A DNA stretch of 64,000 nt from Gammaproteobacteria bacterium UBA5109. GTDB taxonomy: Bacteria > Pseudomonadota > Gammaproteobacteria > Pseudomonadales > Pseudohongiellaceae. A program made the position numbers and the translations under genes. Numbering within the stretch: position 1 is the first letter of the stretch; every line of letters begins with the position of its first letter. Positions 17,395 through 24,562 of the stretch are shown piece by piece. The notes beneath the pieces were generated by a model, which worked only from the letters and a program-made list of their open reading frames with translations, did not search any database and had not been told where the DNA came from. The DNA is taken from assembly GCA_002414385.1 (NCBI GenBank), contig DHZH01000001.1:434431-498430 (forward strand), given 5' to 3'.

Positions 17395-17745
17395 GTGTCT
17401 TTCTCCTAAAGAAATATAGTCAACGCACTAAAGCGGAGCTAATTGTAGAACAGCAAAAGCATCTTTACAATATACTTTAAGTAAATAATTTAATTATATG
17501 ATTATAAAGGTAATTTTACTAAAAAAATTGCCCCTTTTTAGGGCATAAAATTTCCATTTGCACCAATATGAAGCACAAATTTTGAAGGTAAAAATGCCGG
17601 GATTTAACAAAATTTTTAAGGAAAATAAGGGCTTGTTTGGATGTCTTTCAGCAGCTTCTTCGCGCTATAAACCCGGGGTGTTTTCCAGTATCATAGCGCC
17701 TGCTTTTTTCGACTTTTTTGTCCCCAACCAGGATTGTTTCAGAGA
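17395..17745. other. AT-rich divergent promoter region between the porin gene and purL
   Basis: This stretch is strongly AT-rich near the porin side (runs of TTTA and ATAA), consistent with a strong promoter for an abundant outer-membrane protein, and becomes less so toward purL. I cannot identify a specific operator. A 64-codon open frame in it has no coding character. Confidence 0.4.
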
Positions 17746-20700
17746 ATGCTAAGTCATTATGGCGCGCCGGCCTATTCTTCACTGACCACGCAAAAGCTGC
17801 TTAGCAACATACAAACCGCCATTCCGGGGGTTTTGGGACTGCAAACTCACTTTATTCATTTCGTGGAACTGGATTCGGCGCTGAATGCTGAAGAACAGGC
17901 TCTGCTGGACCGCCTCCTGCAATATGGTCCAAAGGCTCACCCTGAGCAGAATATCAGTGAGAGTCTGAGCTATCTGGTGGTACCCCGTCCCGGCACCATT
18001 TCGCCCTGGTCATCCAAGGCCACTGATATCGCGCATAACTGCGGTCTGGCCAAGGTGAAACGCATTGAGCGGGGCATCCAGTTTCAGCTGCGCTGCAAAG
18101 GCGAGCTGGACGAAGCTAAACTGCTGCCCTTTATTCATGACCGGATGACCCAGGCAGTGCTGCGTTCCGAAGAGGAAGCGCAGGCCCTGTTTGCCTCTTC
18201 CGAGCCGCGCCCGATGCAGAATGTTGATCTGCTCAACGGTGGGCGTGAGGCGCTGCTGACAGCCAACAGGGAAATGGGGCTGGCCCTGGCCGAGGATGAA
18301 ATTGATTATCTGGTGGACAGTTTTACCAGTCTGGATCGCAATCCCAATGATATTGAACTGATGATGTTCGCGCAGGCCAACTCCGAGCATTGCCGGCACA
18401 AGATATTCAATGCTTCCTGGACGCTGGATGGTGTAGCACAGGAAAAGTCCCTGTTTGCCATGATCCGCAATACCTATGAATGTCACAGTGAAGGCGTGCT
18501 GTCGGCCTACAAGGATAATGCCTCGGTCATGGCAGGCCATCAGGCCGGGCGCTTTTTTCCGGATCCGGAGACTCAGGCCTATCATTATCATCATGAAGCC
18601 ATCCATATTCTCAGCAAGGTTGAAACCCACAATCATCCCACGGCAATTGCGCCCTATCCTGGTGCATCTACCGGCTCAGGCGGCGAAATACGTGATGAAG
18701 GCGCGACCGGTACCGGCTCCAAACCCAAGGCCGGATTAACCGGATTCACGGTTTCCAACCTGCTTATTCCCGGTCATGTACAGCCCTGGGAGCTGGATAA
18801 CGGCAAACCCGGCCATATTGCTTCGGCGCTGGATATCATGATCGAGGGGCCAATCGGTGGTGCTGCTTTCAATAATGAATATGGCCGCCCGAATCTGTGC
18901 GGTTATTTCCGCACCTTTGAATTGCTGATGCCGCAATCGGTGCTGCCGGAAGAGCAGGTGGATATTCGCGGTTATCACAAGCCAATCATGCTGGCTGGCG
19001 GCCTGGGTAATATCCGTGAGCAGCATGTGCAGAAACAGGATATTCCGGTCGGGGCCCGACTGATCGTGCTTGGTGGACCGGCAATGCTGATTGGCCTGGG
19101 CGGTGGAGCGGCATCCTCCATGGCGGCTGGCACCAGTTCCGAGGACCTGGATTTTGCCTCCGTGCAGCGTGATAACGCTGAAATGGAGCGCCGCTGCCAG
19201 GAAGTCATTGACCAGTGCTGGGCGCAGGGCGATAACAACCCGATTTGTTTTATCCATGATGTGGGCGCCGGCGGTTTGTCGAATGCCTTGCCGGAACTGG
19301 TCAAGGATGGCGGGCGCGGCGGCAGTTTCAGGCTGCGCGATATTCCCAATGCCGAAGCGCAGATGTCGCCGATGGAAATCTGGTGTAATGAAGCCCAGGA
19401 GCGTTACGTCATGGCAGTCAGTGAGACTGACCTGGCACGTTTTGAAGCCATCTGCGAGCGTGAACGCTGCCCCTTTGCTGTGGTTGGTGAAGCCCGGGAG
19501 GACTTACATCTGTCTTTAGAAGATACCTGGTTTGCCAATCAGCCGATTGACCTGCCGATGTCGGTGCTGTTCGGCAAGCCGCCGAAAATGCATCGCGATG
19601 TCAGCAGTGTTAAACGGGAATTCAGTAAACTCGACCGCAGCGACATCACCCTGGAAGATGCGGCGGAACGCATCCTGCTTTTACCGACCGTCGGCAGTAA
19701 AAGCTTCCTGATTACCATCGGCGATCGCTCCATTACCGGTATGGTGGCACGCGAACAGATGGTTGGTCCCTGGCAGGTGCCGGTAGCCGATGCGGCAGTC
19801 ACTACACAATCCTTTGTTGCCAATGTCGGCGAAGCCATGGCGATGGGGGAACGCACCCCGGCGGCCCTGATCAATGCTCCGGCATCCGGACGTATGGCAG
19901 TGGCTGAAGCCATCACCAATATTGCCTGTACCCGAATCAACAAACTTGGCGATATCAAGCTGTCCGCCAACTGGATGGCTGCCGCCGGATTTCCGGGTGA
20001 AGATGCCAAACTGTATGAAACCGTCAGGGCAGTCGGCATGGAATTATGCCCGGAACTGGGAATCACCATTCCGGTGGGCAAGGACTCCATGTCCATGCGC
20101 ACAGTCTGGCATGATGAAGCCGACAAAAAGGACAAAAGCGTAACGGCACCACTGTCGCTGATCATTTCGGCTTTTGCCCCGGTACTGGATGTGCGCAAGA
20201 CCCTGACTCCGCAATTACATACGGATAAGGAAGCACGGCTATTGCTGGTGGACCTGGGACTGGGTTCGTCCCGTCTGGGTGGCTCGGCCCTGGCGCAGGT
20301 CTATGGGCAGTTGGGTTACCGTGCGCCGGATCTGCACAGTGCACAGGATTTAAAGAATTTCTTTGCTTTCATGCAGGATGCCATCGAACAGAACCTGATT
20401 CTGGCCTATCACGACCGTTCTGACGGCGGCCTGTTTGTCACCCTGCTGGAAATGGCCTTTGCCGGACGCTGCGGCCTGTCGATTCACCTGGGCGGCATTA
20501 CCAGCGAAAACTTCCTGCTGGATTGCCTGTTCAACGAAGAACTGGGGGCCGTGATTCAGGTGGAGAATGACAAGCTGGCCGAGTTACGCGAACTGGCGGA
20601 TGGCTATGGGCTCAATGACATCTGTATTGAACTGGGGGAAGCCGTCCCCGGTGACAATGTTTATTTTTACTATGAAGGCAAGGATGTGCTCAGCGGTTCA

Positions 20701-21657
20701 CGAGCGCGTTATCAGGGCCTGTGGGCGAAGACTTCCTATGAAATCCAGAAAATTCGCGACAACAGCGACTGTGCCGAGCAGGAGTATGAGCGCATCCAGG
20801 ATCATGAGGATCCCGGTCTGCACGCTGAACTGAGCTTCGATATCAATGAGGACATTACCGCACCGTACCTGAATCACCGGCCGCAACCCAAAATTGCCAT
20901 CCTGCGGGAGCAGGGCGTGAACGGCCAGATTGAAATGGCGGCCGCCTTCGACCGCGCCGGATTCGAATGTATCGATGTGCACATGAGTGACATCATTGCC
21001 GGACGCGTTAGCCTGGAGCAGTTCAATGCCCTGGTCGCCTGTGGTGGTTTTTCCTATGGTGACGTGCTCGGTGCCGGTGAAGGCTGGGCCAAATCCATTC
21101 TGTTCAATGAGCGCGCCAGAAAGGAATTTGAACTTTTCTTCCGGCGTGAAACGACATTGGCACTGGGCGTGTGTAACGGCTGCCAGATGATGTCCAACCT
21201 GCATGAACTGATTCCGGGTACCTCACACTGGCCGCATTTCGTGCGCAACAATTCCGAGCAGTTTGAAGGCCGCAATATCATGGTGAAAATTCCGCAGAGC
21301 CCCTCGGTCATTCTTGCCGGTATGGCAGGCTCACGCTTCCCGATTGCGGTTGCGCACGGCGAGGGCAGGGCAGAGTTCAATGATCCGGCAGCAGAAAAAC
21401 GGGCCCTGCAAAGCGGCACTGTAGTCATGAACTATGTCGATAATTACGGTGACACCACCGTTACCTATCCCGCCAACCCCAACGGTTCCCCACACGGTAT
21501 CGCCGGCCTCTGTAATGACGATGGCCGCTTTACCATCATGATGCCGCACCCCGAGCGCGTGTTCCGCGCCGTCACCAACGCCTGGAAACCCGACGACTGG
21601 CTCGAAGATGGTCCCACCATGCGCATGTTCCGCAATGCACGCCACTGGTTAAGCTGA
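17746..21657 (+). CDS. purL: Phosphoribosylformylglycinamidine synthase (single-chain)
   Basis: Cytosolic enzyme of purine synthesis: FGAR plus glutamine plus ATP to FGAM. At 1303 aa it is the large proteobacterial type (E. coli 1295) with all domains fused. ATG 17746 (MLSHYGAPAYSSL) is preferred to an in-frame TTG at 17734. The N-terminal adaptor and linker run to about 220, with AQANSEHCRHKIFNA, then two ATP-binding lobes with VETHNHPTAIAPYPGASTGS and VGKDSMSM. The C-terminal glutaminase has GGFSYGDVLGAGEGWA, the nucleophile Cys in LGVCNGCQM, and HPERVFR with the catalytic His/Glu. It is probably monocistronic. The cassette array begins less than 200 bp after its stop. Confidence 0.98.
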   Translation: MLSHYGAPAYSSLTTQKLLSNIQTAIPGVLGLQTHFIHFVELDSALNAEEQALLDRLLQYGPKAHPEQNISESLSYLVVPRPGTISPWSSKATDIAHNCGLAKVKRIERGIQFQLRCKGELDEAKLLPFIHDRMTQAVLRSEEEAQALFASSEPRPMQNVDLLNGGREALLTANREMGLALAEDEIDYLVDSFTSLDRNPNDIELMMFAQANSEHCRHKIFNASWTLDGVAQEKSLFAMIRNTYECHSEGVLSAYKDNASVMAGHQAGRFFPDPETQAYHYHHEAIHILSKVETHNHPTAIAPYPGASTGSGGEIRDEGATGTGSKPKAGLTGFTVSNLLIPGHVQPWELDNGKPGHIASALDIMIEGPIGGAAFNNEYGRPNLCGYFRTFELLMPQSVLPEEQVDIRGYHKPIMLAGGLGNIREQHVQKQDIPVGARLIVLGGPAMLIGLGGGAASSMAAGTSSEDLDFASVQRDNAEMERRCQEVIDQCWAQGDNNPICFIHDVGAGGLSNALPELVKDGGRGGSFRLRDIPNAEAQMSPMEIWCNEAQERYVMAVSETDLARFEAICERERCPFAVVGEAREDLHLSLEDTWFANQPIDLPMSVLFGKPPKMHRDVSSVKREFSKLDRSDITLEDAAERILLLPTVGSKSFLITIGDRSITGMVAREQMVGPWQVPVADAAVTTQSFVANVGEAMAMGERTPAALINAPASGRMAVAEAITNIACTRINKLGDIKLSANWMAAAGFPGEDAKLYETVRAVGMELCPELGITIPVGKDSMSMRTVWHDEADKKDKSVTAPLSLIISAFAPVLDVRKTLTPQLHTDKEARLLLVDLGLGSSRLGGSALAQVYGQLGYRAPDLHSAQDLKNFFAFMQDAIEQNLILAYHDRSDGGLFVTLLEMAFAGRCGLSIHLGGITSENFLLDCLFNEELGAVIQVENDKLAELRELADGYGLNDICIELGEAVPGDNVYFYYEGKDVLSGSRARYQGLWAKTSYEIQKIRDNSDCAEQEYERIQDHEDPGLHAELSFDINEDITAPYLNHRPQPKIAILREQGVNGQIEMAAAFDRAGFECIDVHMSDIIAGRVSLEQFNALVACGGFSYGDVLGAGEGWAKSILFNERARKEFELFFRRETTLALGVCNGCQMMSNLHELIPGTSHWPHFVRNNSEQFEGRNIMVKIPQSPSVILAGMAGSRFPIAVAHGEGRAEFNDPAAEKRALQSGTVVMNYVDNYGDTTVTYPANPNGSPHGIAGLCNDDGRFTIMMPHPERVFRAVTNAWKPDDWLEDGPTMRMFRNARHWLS

Positions 21658-21715
21658 TACCCAACTGAGCCTCAACAGGCTGCCATTAAGAAAAAGTGTG
21701 CATGCACGCTTTTAG

Positions 21716-21748
21716 TCCGGTATATTTTACTGATAAGTAAAAAGGACT
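21716..21748 (+). terminator. Compound hairpin after purL
   Basis: AGTCC at 21716-21720 pairs with GGACT at 21744-21748, and inside it TTTTACT at 21725-21731 pairs with AGTAAAA at 21736-21742 around GATA. It lies 59 bp after the purL stop. It may be the purL terminator, though only a short T run follows. Confidence 0.4.
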
Positions 21749-21764
21749 TTATTTACAGGCCGTT

Positions 21765-21851
21765 ACAAAACCAATAAATTCCTTTCAAATAATTACAGTG
21801 CACGCACGTATAATAAATTATGTGAGCGTGCACCCTATACAAATGTTATAT
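21765..21851 (+). repeat. Left-boundary recombination site of the cassette array (degenerate attC-like)
   Basis: The clear part is the core GTTATAT at 21845-21851, which is exactly complementary to the ATATAAC at the end of the hicBA cassette (22285-22291), as required for the start of that cassette. Upstream is a stem of GTGCACGC at 21798-21805 and GCGTGCAC at 21826-21833, and a weak R''-like ACAAAAC at 21765-21771. Whether this is a worn attC of a lost cassette or a former attI cannot be decided by eye. The right end is well supported, the left end is not. Confidence 0.5.
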
Positions 21852-21889
21852 GCCTGTGCAGCATTCTAGTCTTGGGTTAAACTAAACAA

Positions 21890-22099
21890 ATGAATAAATA
21901 TACAGCAGTAGTAAAGCAAGATGGTGATTGGTGGATCGGCTGGATTGAAGAAGTCCCTGGAGTAAACTGCCAGGAATCTTCAAAAAAGGCGCTTCTCGAA
22001 TCTTTAACCATTACTTTGCAAGAAGCACTAGAGCTGAATCGTGGTGATGCTATTAATGCCGCAGGCGATGATTTTGAGGAGCTGAATATCGCATTATGA
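21890..22099 (+). CDS. hicB: HicB-family antitoxin (short form), cassette 1
   Basis: Antitoxin partner of the HicA mRNA interferase. The 69-aa protein (MNKYTAVVKQDGDWWIGWIEEVPGVN) is the N-terminal HicB fold, with the conserved WWIGWIEEVPGVNCQESSKKALLESL. It lacks the C-terminal DNA-binding extension of longer HicB proteins, so autoregulation may be weak or rely on another factor. Its stop overlaps the hicA start by four bases (ATGA). Antitoxin-first order differs from E. coli hicAB but is common for short HicB forms. It starts 45 bp after the core at 21845, in the usual position for a cassette gene. Confidence 0.88.
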   Translation: MNKYTAVVKQDGDWWIGWIEEVPGVNCQESSKKALLESLTITLQEALELNRGDAINAAGDDFEELNIAL

Positions 22100-22281
22100 A
22101 ACGACGCGACCTGATTCGGCATCTCGAATCTCATGGTTGCGAACTGCTCAGGGAAGGCGGCAGTCATTCTTGGTGGCATAATCCCTCCCAAAAAAAGCGT
22201 TCTGCAGTTCCCCGCCATCGAGAAGTCAATGATCATCTAGCCCGTAAAATTTGTAATGATTTAGGGGTAAACAAGCCGTGA
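22096..22281 (+). CDS. hicA: HicA-family mRNA interferase toxin, cassette 1
   Basis: Ribosome-independent mRNA interferase with a dsRBD-like fold. The 61-aa protein has the family signature MKRRDLIRHLESHGCELLREGGSHSWWHNP, in which the His of GGSHSWW is the catalytic residue, followed by SAVPRHREVNDHLARKICNDLG, the second conserved half. The length is standard. It is translationally coupled to hicB by an ATGA overlap, and the attC R'' core starts four bases after its stop codon. Toxin-antitoxin cassettes are known to stabilise large integron arrays by killing cells that lose them; that role here is inference. Confidence 0.92.
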   Translation: MKRRDLIRHLESHGCELLREGGSHSWWHNPSQKKRSAVPRHREVNDHLARKICNDLGVNKP

Positions 22282-22284
22282 GGC

Positions 22285-22351
22285 ATATAACAAAAAGTTT
22301 AATAGCATGGACAGCTACTGCGTAGCTGCCCATAAACAAAGGGCGTTTTGT
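22285..22351 (+). repeat. attC site 1 (between hicBA and cassette 2)
   Basis: The R'' core is ATATAAC at 22285-22291 and the R' core GTTTTGT at 22345-22351. The central stem is CAGCTAC at 22312-22318 with GTAGCTG at 22322-22328 around TGC, extended by ATGG/CCAT with a mismatched A/C pair, as attC sites carry unpaired bases. The outer left part AACAAAA also pairs with TTTTGTT at the right. The site is 67 bp, in the attC size range. Confidence 0.8.
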
Positions 22352-22365
22352 TTCTCAGGGATGGT

Positions 22366-22662
22366 ATGAAATCAAAATCAAATTATAACCTTAGCTCTCC
22401 TGAAGGGTTCACTTACTTCGTTTTCGTGCCACTTGTTACGTGGATACTTTGCTTAGTTTCTTGGGTTTGGGTTTCTAATGAAACTAACACAGTTCTTCAA
22501 AGTTCACTTTACTTTATTTGTCTCTTGGTTTTTAGCATCCACTACGGGCTTCTAAGAACCCCAAAAAATTATAGATATTCTCTATATTCATTACTTGTTT
22601 TTTTAGTACCAGTTATATTTAGTGCTATTAGTATTTTAACCATGGTTTATGTAAGGCTATGA
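22366..22662 (+). CDS. Orphan small membrane protein, cassette 2
   Basis: A 98-aa protein of unknown family, mostly hydrophobic. ATG 22366 has AGGGA at 22358-22361 just upstream; an in-frame TTG at 22348 would fall inside the recombination core. There are about three predicted transmembrane helices: FTYFVFVPLVTWILCLVSWVW (positions about 15-35), a second around SSLYFICLLVFSIHYGLL, and a third LYSLLVFLVPVIFSAISILT. A loop with RTPKNYRYS is basic and probably cytoplasmic. It fills its cassette. Small unplaceable membrane proteins are common in integron cassettes. Confidence 0.75.
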   Translation: MKSKSNYNLSSPEGFTYFVFVPLVTWILCLVSWVWVSNETNTVLQSSLYFICLLVFSIHYGLLRTPKNYRYSLYSLLVFLVPVIFSAISILTMVYVRL

Positions 22663-22663
22663 A

Positions 22664-22735
22664 ACATAACAAAGCAGTTAATAATGGACGTCAAAAAGCT
22701 ACGCTTTTTTTCGCCCATTACTGCGGGCGTTAGCT
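22664..22735 (+). repeat. attC site 2 (between cassettes 2 and 3)
   Basis: The R'' core is ACATAAC at 22664-22670 and the R' core GTTAGCT at 22729-22735. Between them TAATGG pairs with CCATTA and AAAAAGC with GCTTTTT, and the right end reads GCGGGCGTTAG, a very typical L'-R' junction. The site is 72 bp. The R' core is complementary to AGCTAAC at the end of cassette 3. Confidence 0.85.
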
Positions 22736-22750
22736 GAATAATGGAAACAC

Positions 22751-23215
22751 ATGGAAACTATCCTCAATAACATAAATTCACTAGGAGGTTTTGAGTTAAA
22801 CCTTCTAGCTTCAACAACATTTCTAATAGCCACGCTCGTAGCCAGATATTTATTTAAGAAGGTCTCGTCCAGCAGTAAGCTATTTATAAAGCTCTATGAA
22901 AATATGTATTTTTATAAATATGTAGCGCATAAAAATATATATGAATTAAGTGAGATACCCGAGCAAGTAAAATTCTTTTTTCAAACTTGCTTAATGTGTC
23001 TAAAGTGGCTCATTCTATCACTTATGGTTCTTTTGTTTTTCCATGGTGTCTCCGCGCTAACTTCAGGAAACTGGTTTCTTCTTGTTGGTTATTGGATTTC
23101 ATTCAACTATATGCTAGAAGCATATATGTGGGCGAGAGATAGCCGAAACGATAAAACCGCAAAGGCTATACATCAAGAAAGGATTTCAAGTAATAGTTCT
23201 ACAGAAAGCAGCTAA
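22751..23215 (+). CDS. Orphan membrane protein, cassette 3
   Basis: A 154-aa protein of no recognised family. It starts METILNNINSLGGFELNLLAS, followed by a helix TTFLIATLVARYLF, then a polar, Tyr/Lys-rich middle (KLYENMYFYKYVAHKNIYELSE), two further hydrophobic segments around CLKWLILSLMVLLFFHGVSAL and GNWFLLVGYWISFNYMLEAYM, and a charged Ser-rich tail. The likely topology has three or four membrane segments with the central polar part on one side. Its TAA stop is embedded in the next R'' core AGCTAAC, so the gene exactly fills the cassette. Codon use is AT-rich compared with purL, consistent with acquisition. Confidence 0.72.
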   Translation: METILNNINSLGGFELNLLASTTFLIATLVARYLFKKVSSSSKLFIKLYENMYFYKYVAHKNIYELSEIPEQVKFFFQTCLMCLKWLILSLMVLLFFHGVSALTSGNWFLLVGYWISFNYMLEAYMWARDSRNDKTAKAIHQERISSNSSTESS

Positions 23216-23299
23216 CAAACTGCTCAAGGTTACCCCGCTAGCAAAGCTGGCTCCGCGGGACGGCTACTACGTAGTCGCCCCTTAGTAAGGGCGTTACAC
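23210..23299 (+). repeat. attC site 3 (between cassettes 3 and 4)
   Basis: The R'' core is AGCTAAC at 23210-23216 and the R' core GTTACAC at 23293-23299. The right half CGCCCCTTAGTAAGGGCGTT strongly resembles the right end of VCR-type repeats of Vibrio arrays. The central part has GGCTAC/GTAGTC around TAC. At 90 bp it is the longest site of the set. The gene stop lies within the left core. Confidence 0.85.
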
Positions 23300-23310
23300 A
23301 TAGTCGAATT

Positions 23311-23895
23311 ATGTACATACCCGAACATTTTAGACAGCCTGATATGGATAAAACGATTTCCTTTATCAGAACAAACTCTTTTGGCCAATTAGTTTCACTG
23401 GTCGAAGGTCGGCTTTTTGCATCTCATCTCCCATTCATGATTGCTGATGACGGGTCGACTATGCTGTGTCACTTAGCTCGCCAAAATCCGCAATGGGAGC
23501 ATATTGAGGCACAGGAGGTCCTTATTTCATTCCAAGGGCCACATGATTACATATCCCCCGGTTGGTATACTTCGCCCGGAGTACCTACATGGAATTACCA
23601 AGTGGTGCATGTCTACGGTAATTGCAGCCCTATACATTCCCCTGATGAGCTCAAAGCCATTGTTGAGCGTTTAACTCAAAACTATGAGAGTAAATTTCAA
23701 AATCCGTGGGTTCCAAAGTATAGTGAAGCATTACTCAAAAACATTGTCGGCTTAGAAGTCTCGGTAAATGAAATTCAGTGTAAGTTTAAACTTAACCAAA
23801 ACAGGTCAGAGCAAGATCGCGCCAGGGTTACAGCTACGCTGGATGAGTATGGCTCAGGTAAACTAGCCACAGCAATGAGAGAAAATAAGAAATAA
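23311..23895 (+). CDS. PaiB-like FMN-binding protein, cassette 4
   Basis: A 194-aa protein of the PaiB family, FMN-binding split-barrel fold, often annotated as a negative transcriptional regulator. The start MYIPEHFRQPD is the family hallmark, followed by ASHLPFMIADDGSTMLCHLARQNPQW (flavin-binding part), then GPHDYISPGWY, VPTWNYQVVHVYG and the late KLNQNRSEQDRARV. The length is usual. PaiB proteins affect sporulation and protease genes in Bacillus, but most homologues are uncharacterised, and a detoxifying flavoprotein role is equally possible. It begins 12 bp after the R' core. Confidence 0.88.
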   Translation: MYIPEHFRQPDMDKTISFIRTNSFGQLVSLVEGRLFASHLPFMIADDGSTMLCHLARQNPQWEHIEAQEVLISFQGPHDYISPGWYTSPGVPTWNYQVVHVYGNCSPIHSPDELKAIVERLTQNYESKFQNPWVPKYSEALLKNIVGLEVSVNEIQCKFKLNQNRSEQDRARVTATLDEYGSGKLATAMRENKK

Positions 23896-23952
23896 CAAGG
23901 CGTTCAAGCGCAGGGTCGCCGCATAATGGCTCCACTTAGCGTGGCGTTATGT
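23890..23952 (+). repeat. attC site 4 (between cassettes 4 and 5)
   Basis: The R'' core is AAATAAC at 23890-23896 and the R' core GTTATGT at 23946-23952. Left arm AACAAGGCGTTCAAGCG and right arm GCGTGGCGTTA follow the classical pattern of short attC sites. It is 63 bp. The R' core is exactly complementary to ACATAAC at the end of cassette 5. Confidence 0.87.
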
Positions 23953-23977
23953 GCCTTTCAAAGTTCAGGTAAAGTAA

Positions 23978-24448
23978 ATGAAATTAGCTATCGAATGGAG
24001 AAAGCCGATACCACTAAAAAGTGGGAAGAATAAAGGTCTAATTTACGATATTGATTTAGATCTAATTCCTAGTGAACCAGGGATTTACATTTTTGCGAGG
24101 AAATGGGGTAAGTCGTACGAAGCTCTGTATATTGGTAAATCAGGGAAGTTAAAGGTAAGAATGAAGCGGCATTTGAATAACTTGCGATTAATGAATCATA
24201 TTGAAAACGCAAAATCCGGCCGTAGATATTTAATATATGGCACTCCTATTCCTAAACCAGGGCAGCAAAAAACTAAAGTATTAACTCTTTTAGAAAAAAC
24301 ATTTATTCGTCACTTTATGTCAGAAGGCCATGATCTTGTAAACCAGCAAGGGGTTAGAATTAGGCGGCATGAAATTGAAAATTCAGGAAGCTTACAGAAG
24401 GCATTCATGCCTGGATTAATGTATTTAGAGCGATCTAGAAATGAATAA
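23978..24448 (+). CDS. GIY-YIG nuclease-domain protein, cassette 5
   Basis: A 156-aa protein with a GIY-YIG nuclease fold. The motif GIYIF sits near residue 36 and ALYIGKSGKLKVRMKRHL near residues 51-68, giving the two Tyr and the conserved Arg of the active site; the metal-ligand Glu is probably in LLEKTFIRHF near 108. The N-terminal ~25 residues are basic and polar. GIY-YIG proteins act in homing, repair (UvrC) or restriction; the standalone small type found in cassettes is uncharacterised. It ends three bases before the R'' core ACATAAC. Confidence 0.85.
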   Translation: MKLAIEWRKPIPLKSGKNKGLIYDIDLDLIPSEPGIYIFARKWGKSYEALYIGKSGKLKVRMKRHLNNLRLMNHIENAKSGRRYLIYGTPIPKPGQQKTKVLTLLEKTFIRHFMSEGHDLVNQQGVRIRRHEIENSGSLQKAFMPGLMYLERSRNE

Positions 24449-24451
24449 TTC

Positions 24452-24535
24452 ACATAACAGGACATTTATGTCACCAGCGAGCTGACTGATACGGCTTCAA
24501 ATGTGTTTCAGCCAACCCATAATGCGACGTAAGTA
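24452..24535 (+). repeat. Right-boundary attC-like site (degenerate)
   Basis: The R'' core ACATAAC at 24452-24458 is well formed and complementary to the start of cassette 5. The right end is worn: GTAAGTA at 24529-24535 replaces a GTTRRRY core. Between them GCTGA and TCAGC pair, and CATTTATG faces CATAATG loosely. This probably marks the frozen right edge of the array. Confidence 0.6.
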
Positions 24536-24562
24536 TAAAAAAATGAAATTATGGAGAAGATA

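Larger units (their letters stand above)
21845..24535 (+). mobile_element. Integron gene-cassette array without integrase (CALIN), five cassettes
   Basis: Five short promoter-poor cassettes, all in the same orientation, each ending in an imperfect inverted-repeat site of 63-90 bp with an AAC-type core at its left and a GTT-type core at its right. The cassettes are about 21846-22345 (hicBA), 22346-22729, 22730-23293, 23294-23946 and 23947-24529. In an integron the first bases of a cassette and the R'' core at its end come from one attC, so they should be complementary. Here GTTATAT/ATATAAC, GTTAGCT/AGCTAAC and GTTATGT/ACATAAC are exact, and GTTTTGT/ACATAAC matches 6 of 7. The fourth cassette (GTTACAC/AAATAAC) matches less well. 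No tyrosine-recombinase IntI gene occurs in the window, so this is a CALIN or the distant end of a larger array. Confidence 0.88.

Noticed and set aside
17734..17745. Upstream TTG start for purL
   Set aside because: The ATG at 17746 matches the expected purL N-terminus better, and no ribosome site supports the TTG.
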